A stretch of 32,713 bases of DNA from a virus: IMG/VR virus record IMGVR_UViG_3300032288_002021, positions 1 through 32,713 of that record; one strand, given 5' to 3'. This document shows positions 21,749-29,523 of the stretch, piece after piece (position 1 is the stretch's first letter; each line of letters begins with the position of its first letter). The notes under the pieces are model-generated. The model was not told the DNA's origin, made no database searches, and saw nothing but the letters and a program-made list of their open reading frames with translations. A program made the position numbers and the translations under genes.

Positions 21749-22503
21749 CTTTTGCTATAGCTGCCGCCAGTATTGCTGCCGGCGGGTCGATTCTTGGCGG
21801 CGTAATCGGGTCTAGCGGGGCTAGAAGTGCAGCGCGCGCGCAAGAGCGCGCCGCGCAAGAGCAGCTAGCGTTGCAGCGTGAAGTGTTTGGGCAGCAAAGA
21901 GAATTTCTGTCGCCGTACCAGCAGGGGGGTCTCACTGGTCAAAACGAATTGATGCGCCTGCTTGGGCTAGGTGGAGACCCTACATCACAGGATTACGGTT
22001 CGTTGGCGCGGCCTTTTAGCCAAACCGATTTTGAAGCCGATCCTGGGTATGGGTTTCGCATGGCGGAAGGCATGAAAGCATTGGAGCGCAGCGCGGCTGC
22101 CCGAGGTGGGCTGTTGTCTGGCTCGACGCTAAAGGGTATTCAGCGGTACGGGCAGGATTTGGCGTCGCAAGAATACCAAAACGCTTTTCAACGTTATCAA
22201 GCCGAACGGCAGGCGCGATATGCGCCGTTGCAGAACTTGTTGGCTTCCGGTCAAAACGCGGCGGGCGCATTGAGCGGCGCGGCGGGGGGATATGGCGCTG
22301 CCGGCGGACAAGCTATGTCAGATATTGGCGCAGCGCGCGCGTCGGGGTACGCCGGATCGGCGAATGCGTTGAGTTCCGCGTTGTCGGGCGTTGCTGGAGC
22401 CGCACAAGGCTACCAGCAAAATCAGATGTTGTCGCAGTTCTTGAACCAGCCTCGGCCACGAACGAGCAACGCGGACATTGCCTCCATGTACAACTTCGAC
22501 TAA
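21745..22503 (+). CDS. Probable DNA-ejection protein (gp7-like slot)
   Basis: This 252-residue, Ala/Gly/Gln/Ser-rich protein has a hydrophobic Gly-rich start (AIAAASIAAGGSILGGVIGS) that could enter membranes. A charged helix follows (ARSAARAQERAAQEQLALQR), then FLSPYQQGGLTGQNELMRLL and FEADPGYGFRMAEGMKALER. The last two segments are ones I recognise from phage DNA-transfer/internal proteins. In P22 the three ejection proteins gp7, gp20 and gp16 follow the tail genes in this order, and three genes of matching type are found here. No catalytic site is seen. Confidence 0.75.
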   Translation: MTFAIAAASIAAGGSILGGVIGSSGARSAARAQERAAQEQLALQREVFGQQREFLSPYQQGGLTGQNELMRLLGLGGDPTSQDYGSLARPFSQTDFEADPGYGFRMAEGMKALERSAAARGGLLSGSTLKGIQRYGQDLASQEYQNAFQRYQAERQARYAPLQNLLASGQNAAGALSGAAGGYGAAGGQAMSDIGAARASGYAGSANALSSALSGVAGAAQGYQQNQMLSQFLNQPRPRTSNADIASMYNFD

Positions 22504-22518
22504 TAGCGGAATTTGACA

Positions 22519-23778
22519 ATGGCTATCCAACCTTTCGCTACGCAGATTCAGCCGCCGCAGATCGCTGCGCCGCAGCCTATCAATCAGCTTGCCCAGTTCA
22601 TGCAGTTGCGCGGCGCGCAGCAAGAGAACGAGTTGCGGCAGATGCAGATGGCGCAGCTTCAGACAAGTACCGCGCAAGAAAATGCACTGCGGAGCTATCT
22701 TGGCGGCGATGTTGATTTGAGTACGCCGGAAGCACAAAGAAATCTGCTGAAGTTTGGCAAACCTGGCGCTGAAGTGCAAAAAACACTTCGGGAGTCTGAA
22801 GCTGCGCGGCTTAATCAACAAAAAATAGGCGGGGAAATTACCGCACAGCAGCATAAGCTAATTACTGACCGATTAGAACAGGTTCAAACGCAGCTAAAAC
22901 GAACAGGAATAAATCCCCGCGCGCGTTTGGCTATCCACGAAGCTGTTCATGCCGACGGTGTGCTTGGGCCATACTTAGCTTCAATGGGCGTCACTGCGGA
23001 ACAAGGTCGAGCCGAAATTATTAGCGCCGCGCAAAACCCCGCGTCGTGGGAACAGTTTATCTTGGCATCGGATTTTGGGTTAGACAAATTGCTTTCAGAA
23101 AACCGAGCAAAAGCAGGCGAAAGACGGGCAGAATCCGGCGAAAGACGGGCGCAAGCTGTTGAAGGGCGCGCGCAAGCAAAAGAAAGTCGGGAAGCAAAAG
23201 CGGCTGAACTTGGGGTGTTTAGCGCTGAAACGGGCGGCTTTACCTCTAATCTTACAGGTAAATTTACGCCGCTGACCGCAGTGCAGCAGCACAAAGATGC
23301 TTCCGCCGCTCGCAAAGCCCTTAAACAAATTGGATACGACCCAGAAACCGCAAGCGATACCGTTACGGAACTCATTAAAAATTCTACTGGGTCGCTGGCG
23401 GGAACGTGGGTCGATTCATTGGCAAGAAGTGTTGGTGTGGGAACGGCTGGCGCGCGAAACATTGAATCGCTTGCAGCCATTTCTACTCAAATGGTTTTGG
23501 ATTTGAACAACGGAAAATTAGGCGCCGGATTCTCTAACGAAGACCGAGATTTTTTGAAATCTACCCTTGGTGATGTGGCAAACCCCCGTAAAACGCGGTC
23601 GGAACGTCTTGACGCATGGAACGTAGCGAAATCGCGTATGGTAAAACTTGCCGGTGAAACTGAACCAACAGCGCCTAAATCGGGCGCAGCGGAAACCGGC
23701 GCGCGGACGGGCGCCCCTGCCGTTAAATCAGGCGTCACAAAAAGCGGCGTAACTTTTAGCCTCGACAGCGAGGATTAA
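22519..23778 (+). CDS. Probable DNA-ejection protein (gp20-like slot)
   Basis: This 419-residue protein is helical and Gln/Ala/Glu-rich. The N-terminal half holds a long Gln-rich coil (INQLAQFMQLRGAQQENELR). A basic stretch with repeated GERRAES/GERRAQA/AKESRE units lies around residue 200. The C-terminal domain (about 260-385) resembles one I have seen in phage internal proteins (SLAGTWVDSLARSVGVGTAG, then SAGFS-like GAGFSNEDRDFLKSTLGDVA). It would be packaged in the head and injected with the DNA. I used the ATG at 22519 and not the TTG six bases earlier. Function is by slot and composition. Confidence 0.7.
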   Translation: MAIQPFATQIQPPQIAAPQPINQLAQFMQLRGAQQENELRQMQMAQLQTSTAQENALRSYLGGDVDLSTPEAQRNLLKFGKPGAEVQKTLRESEAARLNQQKIGGEITAQQHKLITDRLEQVQTQLKRTGINPRARLAIHEAVHADGVLGPYLASMGVTAEQGRAEIISAAQNPASWEQFILASDFGLDKLLSENRAKAGERRAESGERRAQAVEGRAQAKESREAKAAELGVFSAETGGFTSNLTGKFTPLTAVQQHKDASAARKALKQIGYDPETASDTVTELIKNSTGSLAGTWVDSLARSVGVGTAGARNIESLAAISTQMVLDLNNGKLGAGFSNEDRDFLKSTLGDVANPRKTRSERLDAWNVAKSRMVKLAGETEPTAPKSGAAETGARTGAPAVKSGVTKSGVTFSLDSED

Positions 23779-23779
23779 C

Positions 23780-26251
23780 GTGCCTACATACACCATTAAC
23801 GGACAACGCGTTAAGACAGACGCGCCGCTATCCGAAGATGACATTGACGAAATCGCGCAATCTATCGGTGCCCCCGCCGCGCCGTCTGAAGTGCCGACAA
23901 CGCGAGCGCAGCCAATTACAGCCGCAAAAGGATTTTCTCCTTTTGAGGGAGACCCGTTACGGGGAGCGGCGTTGGGCTATAGAGACATAGTTGCGGGTGC
24001 GGCGACCCTTCCTGGCCTTGTATACGATGTGGCGGCTATACCGTTTAATCTGGCGGGTGCCGGCATACCTTCTGCTTCGTCTCAAGTTCAGCGAGGGCTA
24101 ACCGCCGTAGGATTGCCCGAGCCGCGGACGCCGCAAGAACGGCTGGTTGGCTCCGCCGTGCGAGGTGCCTCCATACTTCCGATTTCGCCTCTGGGGGCTT
24201 TAAGCGGCGCGGCGGGGGAAGTAACTGGCGAAGTGTTACGCCAAGGCGGCGCGCCTGAACCAGTGCAAACGCTTGGGGCGTTAGGTGTGGGCTTGGCTAC
24301 TGGCTCTCCTAGTGCAGTGGCATCTGCGGCGTCTAAAGTCTCCCCTATAGCTTATGTAGCGAGAAAGCTCGCTCCTGGGGTTAAGCGTGCAGTAGAACCT
24401 TTTACGGTTGCAGGCCGTGAGACAATCCGCGCGAGAGAATACGCTCAAGCGTTGGGTAACGACCCTGCAAAAATTCAGCAGGCGATTGACTTGATTGGGC
24501 AAGGCAAGAACGTTGACGAAGTTGCGCTTCAGCTCCAAGCGCCCGAACTGGCCGCCGCATTTAAACAAGTTACGACCCGTTCGCCCGCAGCCGTAAACGA
24601 ACTTCTTTTGCGGAACACCGCTTTACGGCAGGAGCAGTCAAATCAGCTTGCTGCCGCGCAGCAAACACTTCAGCAGCTTCAAGCACAGCAAAGTGCTAAC
24701 GCCGCGCAACAGATCGCGCAGATTCAAACAGACTTGCAAACGGCTATTGGCGCGGCTGAAAAGGCCAAAACGCAAGTCGGCGCAACAGTGCCTCGCACTA
24801 GCCAGATGGCAGTCGGGCAAGAAATTACTGCGTCGCGTGAAGCACTGTATGAAACAGCTAAAAAAGAAACTCGCGAATTGTACGAGTCGGCCATTAAGGC
24901 GGCGGGGGACTCAACATTTGGTATCCCTTCGCTAACAAAAACGGCAAAAACGCAAGCCGCGTCTACTGAGGTTGCGTTAGACCCAAAAGTTGCCCCCAAC
25001 ACCTTTGAAATTTTGAAACTTTTCAAAAGTAGCGAGAAAACGGCCCCTGGCTCTCCTTTTGCCGGCGTAGGAGGGGCGGACATTGGAGGTGCGGCTACTA
25101 TTGTTCCGCCGCAAGTTTCAATGCGTGAAGCAGATGAAATCATGCAGGCCATCAACGAAGATTTGTCTAAAATAAGCGGAAAAACTGAGTCATCGGCGAA
25201 TGCTACGCGTCGAAATCTTATGCAGTTAAAAACCGCGCTTAAGGCCGACCTGAAAGTAGGCGCGCCAGCAAACGCTTATTCGGCGTATTTACAAGCGCAG
25301 AAAACATTTTTAAATCGAGTAGAAAGGCCGTTTCGTCGCGGTTGGATAGCAAACCTTGAGCGTCAATCGGCAACTCGCGAACAACTTTTGCCCCCCAGTA
25401 AGATCGCAAACGAGATTCTTAAGAGCGAAGAAAACGCGCTTAAGTTTGCGTCTACGTTTGGGGATGATGAAAAAGCGTTAACAGCGGCTCGCAAAGGAAT
25501 TGTCGATTTGTACCGCCGATCTGTTGTGAAAACGGGCAAAATTGACCCGGCGGCGCACGCGCGATTCATGGACAAGTACGACTATCAAATTTCTGTGCTT
25601 GACGATGCCGGGTTAAATTTGCGCTCGCAGTTTGACGCTGCTGCACGCGAAACGAAAACCATAAGTGCAGGGGTGGAAAAACTTTCTGAAGCTGCACAAG
25701 CCCGAACTGCGACAGTGACGGAACAACAGAAAGCGGCGCTTGGGGAGATTAGCCGCGTCCAATCCGCCTTGACGCGCGCTGCGGGTAGAGTCGGGGCGAC
25801 GGATAACGCATTGGCGCAAACAGCCGCCCTTGATACCGAGTTGAAAACGCTTCCCGATGTTCGTGCTGCGGTAGAGAAGGTTAAGGCGCAGATTGAGGCC
25901 GCTGAATCATTTGATGACCTGGCAAGGGCGGGCAGTAAATCCGCGCGAGACCTCACTAGCCTAGCGTCGCAAGCGGTCCCGACTGGGCCGAAATGGTTTA
26001 GCACGGTAGCGACTGCGCTATATGACGCTCTTAGGGGCGCGCGGTCTAGACTAGACGACCGGTTAGTAGAAATGATTGCGAACGACATGATAAACAGCCC
26101 AGAAGTTGCGCGGTTGCTTGAAAAATCTCGCGCCAAAGAGATTACAAAAGCAAAGCCCTCTAGTGCAAAAGAAGCAAAAAATAACCTAGCAAATATTGCG
26201 GCGGGCGGCGCCGCTTATTCGCAAGACAACCAAAACGCGCTGGCACCGTAG
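23780..26251 (+). CDS. Large DNA-ejection/internal virion protein (gp16-like slot)
   Basis: This 823-residue protein starts with GTG after a GAGGA site. The N-terminal motif PTYTINGQRVKTDAPLSEDD is one I know from large phage internal proteins. Residues about 60-195 are Ala/Gly/Pro-rich with several weakly hydrophobic stretches (YRDIVAGAATLPGLVYDVAA). Residues about 275-330 are a Gln/Ala coiled coil. The rest is helical. No lytic transglycosylase or peptidase motif is visible, so wall degradation during entry is not supported here. It is the longest of the three probable ejection proteins and ends two bases before the lysis cassette. Confidence 0.75.
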   Translation: MPTYTINGQRVKTDAPLSEDDIDEIAQSIGAPAAPSEVPTTRAQPITAAKGFSPFEGDPLRGAALGYRDIVAGAATLPGLVYDVAAIPFNLAGAGIPSASSQVQRGLTAVGLPEPRTPQERLVGSAVRGASILPISPLGALSGAAGEVTGEVLRQGGAPEPVQTLGALGVGLATGSPSAVASAASKVSPIAYVARKLAPGVKRAVEPFTVAGRETIRAREYAQALGNDPAKIQQAIDLIGQGKNVDEVALQLQAPELAAAFKQVTTRSPAAVNELLLRNTALRQEQSNQLAAAQQTLQQLQAQQSANAAQQIAQIQTDLQTAIGAAEKAKTQVGATVPRTSQMAVGQEITASREALYETAKKETRELYESAIKAAGDSTFGIPSLTKTAKTQAASTEVALDPKVAPNTFEILKLFKSSEKTAPGSPFAGVGGADIGGAATIVPPQVSMREADEIMQAINEDLSKISGKTESSANATRRNLMQLKTALKADLKVGAPANAYSAYLQAQKTFLNRVERPFRRGWIANLERQSATREQLLPPSKIANEILKSEENALKFASTFGDDEKALTAARKGIVDLYRRSVVKTGKIDPAAHARFMDKYDYQISVLDDAGLNLRSQFDAAARETKTISAGVEKLSEAAQARTATVTEQQKAALGEISRVQSALTRAAGRVGATDNALAQTAALDTELKTLPDVRAAVEKVKAQIEAAESFDDLARAGSKSARDLTSLASQAVPTGPKWFSTVATALYDALRGARSRLDDRLVEMIANDMINSPEVARLLEKSRAKEITKAKPSSAKEAKNNLANIAAGGAAYSQDNQNALAP

Positions 26252-26253
26252 CT

Positions 26254-26475
26254 ATGGACTACCAAGTTCTTTTTAACATCGCCCTTACCATCGCTGCGTT
26301 TTTTGGCGGGTGGGTATTAAACAGTATCTACCGCAGTATCGAGCGTCTGGACCACGACGTTAGAGCGTTACCGCATCTTTATGTATCGAAAGATGACTAT
26401 CGCCACGATATTGATGAAGTCAAGGCAATGCTCAGTAAGATATTTGACAAGCTGGACTCCAAGGTAGATAGATAA
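26254..26475 (+). CDS. Small single-TM membrane protein of the lysis cassette
   Basis: This 73-residue protein has one membrane helix (about residues 6-25, LFNIALTIAAFFGGWVLNSI). A charged helical tail follows (YRSIERLDHDVRALPHLYVS, then EVKAMLSKIFDKLDSKV). It directly precedes and overlaps the holin gene (TAATG). It may modulate the holin or act as an antiholin, or be a spanin-like part. I see no lipoprotein signal or embedded Rz1-like gene. The family recurs in phages in this position, from memory. Confidence 0.7.
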   Translation: MDYQVLFNIALTIAAFFGGWVLNSIYRSIERLDHDVRALPHLYVSKDDYRHDIDEVKAMLSKIFDKLDSKVDR

Positions 26476-26960
26476 TGATGACGCTATTCTCGACCCTACT
26501 TGGGTTTGCGTCCGGCGGCCTGCCAAAATTGCTGGATTTTTTCCAGTCCAAGCAAGACAACAAGCACGAACTGGAATTGGCTCGATTGCAAATTGATCGG
26601 GACATGGCGATGGCAGAGCGCGGGTTTCTAGCGCAGCAGCGTGTCGAAGAAATCCGTACAGATCATATCGCCATGCAGACCCAGGCGCAGACGCACGCGG
26701 CTTTGTTGCAGCACGATACGGAGCTAGGTAAAGGCGCAAGTCGATGGGTGGTTAACCTTCGGGCCTTGGTGCGCCCGACCATTACTTACGGACTGTTTTT
26801 TCTGCTTGTGGCCGTAGATGTAGCGGGTTTCTGGTACGGCTGGCAGAAAGGCACCGAGTTTACCGTCTTGCTGGATTACCTTTGGGATGATGACGCGCAG
26901 CAGATTTGGGCTACCGTTATCGCGTTCTGGTTTGGTACGCAAGCGTTTAGCAAGAGGTGA
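26475..26960 (+). CDS. Holin, GTA 3-TM type
   Basis: This is a 161-residue protein. The N-terminus is amphipathic or weakly membrane-seeking (TLFSTLLGFASGGLPKLLDF). A long charged helix follows, then two clear membrane helices at about residues 99-118 (ITYGLFFLLVAVDVAGFWYG) and 141-157 (IWATVIAFWFGTQAF). This layout, and RALVRPTITYG before the first helix, fit the GTA_holin_3TM family. It would permeabilise the inner membrane and let the endolysin reach the wall. A second ATG at 26478 is equally close. Its TGA stop overlaps the endolysin start (GTGA). Confidence 0.85.
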   Translation: MMTLFSTLLGFASGGLPKLLDFFQSKQDNKHELELARLQIDRDMAMAERGFLAQQRVEEIRTDHIAMQTQAQTHAALLQHDTELGKGASRWVVNLRALVRPTITYGLFFLLVAVDVAGFWYGWQKGTEFTVLLDYLWDDDAQQIWATVIAFWFGTQAFSKR

Positions 26961-27490
26961 AGATTTCTGAGGCGGCGCGGCAAATGGTTCAGCACCATGA
27001 AGGGGTGCGGCTAAAGCCGTACCTCTGCCCCGCGCACCTTTGGACGATTGGCGTTGGGCACGTTTTATACCCGGACCAAATGCGCTTGCCGCTGGTTCGT
27101 GCTGGCGGATATACCGGCCTTATCCGCAAAGAATATCCGCTTAAGCCAGAGGATAATCGTGTCTGGAGTCTTGCTGAAGTTGATGATCTACTTGCTCAAG
27201 ACCTTAGTAGGTTTGAGCGCGGCGTTGCCAGATATTGCCCTGCTGCTGTTAGTCGTCAAGGGCATTTTGATGGGCTGGTCTCTTTTGCCTTCAATGTAGG
27301 GCTTGGCACTCTGCAAAGGTCTACGCTTCGGAAAAAATACAACCGGGGCGATTATATGGGCGCGGCCAAAGAATTTTTGAGATTCACTAGAGGCGGCGGC
27401 AAAGTGCTACCAGGGTTGGTTAAGCGCCGAAATGATGAGCTAGAGATGTTTTTACGGCAACCATCCGGTAATTTCTGTCAGCTTATCTAA
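26957..27490 (+). CDS. Endolysin, GH24 lysozyme
   Basis: This 177-residue lysozyme (GH24, T4/P22 type) cuts peptidoglycan between MurNAc and GlcNAc. The active region is HHEGVRLKPYLCPAHLWTIG: Glu15, then Cys24 where T4 lysozyme has Asp20, then Thr30. This E-8-C-5-T form is a known natural variant of the E-8-D-5-T triad. There is no signal peptide, so it depends on the holin. The start is GTG, overlapping the holin stop. Its last 39 bp overlap the end of the leftward DUF3310 gene, tail to tail. The C-terminal end (LVKRRNDELEMFLRQ) is typical of the family. Confidence 0.95.
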   Translation: MKISEAARQMVQHHEGVRLKPYLCPAHLWTIGVGHVLYPDQMRLPLVRAGGYTGLIRKEYPLKPEDNRVWSLAEVDDLLAQDLSRFERGVARYCPAAVSRQGHFDGLVSFAFNVGLGTLQRSTLRKKYNRGDYMGAAKEFLRFTRGGGKVLPGLVKRRNDELEMFLRQPSGNFCQLI

Positions 27491-27682
27491 ATAGTGCCGC
27501 GCCTTAGCGTCATCGTCGTTCGCACCCTTTTTACGCCCCGCACGCATCGTGTACTTGATGACGTTGCCCTTAAGGAATCCAATGAACTCCTCTCGGGTCA
27601 ACACGGCCTCCATGACCGTCCACGGTTGTAGCCCCATCTCTTTATAGTGATCGCCGCCAACTTGGCGGTCGTCCGCCTTCAC
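27452..27682 (-). CDS. DUF3310-like protein
   Basis: This is a 76-residue protein. RQVGGDHYKEMGLQPWTVME, a REEFIGFLKGNVIKYTMRAG segment and KARHYLDKLTEITGW match the DUF3310 family, small phage proteins of unknown activity often annotated near nucleotide-metabolism genes. It starts at a GTG overlapping the stop of the upstream leftward gene (GTGA). That GTG lies in the loop of a 13-bp hairpin (27662-27696), which may control its translation. The gene's end overlaps the endolysin end on the other strand by 39 bp. Confidence 0.85.
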   Translation of the reverse strand: MKADDRQVGGDHYKEMGLQPWTVMEAVLTREEFIGFLKGNVIKYTMRAGRKKGANDDDAKARHYLDKLTEITGWLP

Positions 27683-27700
27683 GGGCGGACCGCCAATTTT
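27654..27700 (+). terminator. Rightward terminator of the late/lysis block
   Basis: On the + strand TTGGCGG (27662-27668) pairs with CCGCCAA (27690-27696), and TCCGCC (27672-27677) pairs with GGCGGA (27684-27689). A 3-base bulge lies on the left side, the loop is TTCACG, and TTTT follows. CCGCC at 27654-27658 can instead pair with GGCGG at 27664-27668, giving a competing small hairpin. It lies about 170 bp after the endolysin stop and is the first good rightward terminator there. The T tract is short. Confidence 0.65.
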
Positions 27701-27870
27701 AGCAATTCAAGGCGTTCGCGGGCGGTTCGCAGAGCGGCGTACCGCTGATGAAGCCGCTGCAAAATAGATGCGCGGCGGCGCTCGGCGCGTTCCTGATTCA
27801 GCATGTCAAGCAGTTGCTCCTCGGTAAAAGTGTGCAAGTGCTTGTTAATTTCCCGCCAAGTCATTGTCAT
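27679..27870 (-). CDS. Small coiled-coil protein of the helicase operon
   Basis: This 63-residue, Arg/Leu/Glu-rich helical protein opens MTMTWREINKHLHTFTEEQL and continues through NQERAERRRASILQRLHQRY to an ARERLELLKLA end. I recall close relatives in other phages as unnamed proteins. The start ATG at 27870 has a GGAGG site and overlaps the helicase stop (ATGA), so the helicase and this protein are coupled. A longer frame upstream lies inside the helicase gene. It may bind nucleic acid or the helicase, which is inference. Confidence 0.75.
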   Translation of the reverse strand: MTMTWREINKHLHTFTEEQLLDMLNQERAERRRASILQRLHQRYAALRTARERLELLKLAVRP

Positions 27871-29204
27871 CTTAAAGCCTCCAAAGCCACATCTGAAATG
27901 TCGCGCTTGTCGTGAAGCGCGGCCCATATCTGCTCATCGACCGTATCCGTAGAGAGCAGCGCGTACACCCATACCGCGTGCCGTTGCCCGCTGCGGTGTA
28001 GCCGGCCAATGGTCTGCTCAAATAGCTCCAGCGACCACGGCAGCGACACAAACACAATCCGGCAACCGCCGTGTTGCAGATTCAGCCCATGCCCCGCCGA
28101 ACGCGGGTGAAGCAACAGCAGCTCAATCTCGCCCCTATTCCACCGTTCCACCGCCCGGTCGTCGTCGAGCGTGACGGCTTTGGGATACCGGCGTTTAAGC
28201 TCGGCTAGCTCCTCTTTATACCAATACGCAATAATAGTATTGGCTTTCTGATTTTCCTGCAACAAATCGTCTAGGGCGTCAAACTTGTGCGTGCTGAACC
28301 AATGCGGCGTTTGGGTCGTCGTAAACTTGCCTGGCGTATCAGAAGGCGTTTGCGTAGTCTGGTAAACGAACCCGGACCCCATCTGTTGCAGCTTGGCCGT
28401 AACCACGCCGGCATTGAGGGCTGTAATAGTCGCCGTGCCGAACTGAGCTACAAAGGTTTTTTTCATCTTTTCATACGGCCCACGGTCGTCCAGAGGGCTG
28501 TGCAAGGGCACCAGATTCAGCGGCGGGAGGGTGTCGCTGTACTCGCCCGGATCAAGGAGGAACGTCGCCGGCTTGATTTTCTGCATGACGGCCTCTAATG
28601 CCCCAGAGCGCGGTTCCCATTCACCGTAGTCTTTGTTGACCAGTATGAAATGCTGTTGCAAAAACGCGCCCTTGCTGCGCCCCAAAAGGCGCTCGTCGAT
28701 GATTTTGCATTGGCCGAATACGTCTTCCAGCCCGTTGCTAGTGAAACTACCTGTTAGCCCCCATCGAATAGACATCGGACCAATGACCTTATGAAGCGCC
28801 TTAAACCGGGCGCCGGACGGGTTTTTGAGCCGCGTCAGCTCATCGAACACAATAGCGTCGAAGTTAAGCGCCTGGCCGGACAGCCATTGCAGATTGTCGT
28901 AATTTGTCACGACAACGGGCGCGTTTGACTTGAGCGCCGCTGATCGGGCCGCTTGATTTCCGACTGCAATCGAGATTTTGAGCAACGGCGCCCATTTTGG
29001 CCCTTCAACCGGCCATACGTCGGTGCAAACGCGCTTAGGCGCCAGCACAAGAAACCGCTTGACGACCCCGCGCAAGATCATATCTTGCATGGCCGTAAGC
29101 GTGATGGCCGTCTTGCCCGCGCCGACCGGCGCCAGAATCATTGCTCGGTCGCGCTCAAACAGGAAGTCAGCCGCCGTTTCTTGATAGAGACGCAATGAAG
29201 GCAT
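27867..29204 (-). CDS. SNF2-type superfamily 2 helicase/ATPase
   Basis: This 445-residue SF2 ATPase of the SNF2 type acts on DNA during replication or recombination. The Q-like start LRLYQ is followed by Walker A APVGAGKT at residues 25-32, motif Ia LAPKRV, and motif II as FDELTRLKNP with DELT at 121-124. A GLTGSFTSN segment is motif III-like. The C-terminal lobe ends with QTIGRLHRSGQ at 397-407, the arginine-finger motif of SNF2 proteins. The start ATG has an AAGGAAG site and overlaps the nuclease gene by 38 bp, implying that helicase and VRR-NUC are made together. Confidence 0.9.
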   Translation of the reverse strand: MPSLRLYQETAADFLFERDRAMILAPVGAGKTAITLTAMQDMILRGVVKRFLVLAPKRVCTDVWPVEGPKWAPLLKISIAVGNQAARSAALKSNAPVVVTNYDNLQWLSGQALNFDAIVFDELTRLKNPSGARFKALHKVIGPMSIRWGLTGSFTSNGLEDVFGQCKIIDERLLGRSKGAFLQQHFILVNKDYGEWEPRSGALEAVMQKIKPATFLLDPGEYSDTLPPLNLVPLHSPLDDRGPYEKMKKTFVAQFGTATITALNAGVVTAKLQQMGSGFVYQTTQTPSDTPGKFTTTQTPHWFSTHKFDALDDLLQENQKANTIIAYWYKEELAELKRRYPKAVTLDDDRAVERWNRGEIELLLLHPRSAGHGLNLQHGGCRIVFVSLPWSLELFEQTIGRLHRSGQRHAVWVYALLSTDTVDEQIWAALHDKRDISDVALEALR

Positions 29205-29454
29205 TTACTTCTTCCTTATCCCACAGTAATACATAGTTTTGCTTGAGCGCGGCCATGTCGTCGGCAAAAATGGCTTGCAGCGCGGACAGCCTTCCGCCAG
29301 GACGCTTAAGTTCAACGAACCAAGTTCGACCGTCCGGGAAACAGGCGATTCGATCCGCGACGCCTCGGTTTGCGGGGCTTGTAAACTTCCACGTTCTGCC
29401 CCCGGCTTTCTGGACCGCCCAGACGAAATAACGCTCGATTTCGGATTCTTTCAC
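29167..29454 (-). CDS. VRR-NUC domain nuclease
   Basis: This 95-residue protein is a stand-alone VRR-NUC (PD-(D/E)XK-type) nuclease. KESEIERYFVWAVQKAGG carries Glu5. PANRGVADRIACF has the Asp34 of the GxxD motif. TWFVELKRPGGRLSALQ has Glu48-x-Lys50 and Gln60. These make the full active site. Family members cut branched or flap DNA. I placed the start at the GTG at 29454 after a GGGGGC stretch; a TTG at 29511 would add 19 residues that run through the divergent control region. It is the first gene of the leftward operon. Confidence 0.88.
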   Translation of the reverse strand: MKESEIERYFVWAVQKAGGRTWKFTSPANRGVADRIACFPDGRTWFVELKRPGGRLSALQAIFADDMAALKQNYVLLWDKEEVNAFIASLSRNGG

Positions 29455-29469
29455 ATTGCCCCCTTGTTT

Positions 29470-29511
29470 TTGACTGTGGTGCAGGGTAAGGTACGCAGCC
29501 TCAACAGTCAA
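29470..29511. promoter_or_regulatory. Inverted repeat in divergent control region
   Basis: TTGACTGT at 29470-29477 and its exact complement ACAGTCAA at 29504-29511 face each other across 26 bp, in the 69-bp gap between the leftward VRR-NUC gene and the rightward DUF2800 gene. Each arm holds TTGACT (5 of 6 to a -35 box). For the leftward side a 17-base spacer leads to TACCCT. The rightward -10 is poor. It could be a pair of overlapping divergent promoters or a regulator site. Confidence 0.5.
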
Positions 29512-29523
29512 CTAGGGTGCAAT

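Noticed and set aside
29239-29523. 95-residue N-terminal extension of the DUF2800 protein
   Set aside because: It runs through the divergent control region and antisense to the VRR-NUC gene; the nuclease pattern starts at 29524.
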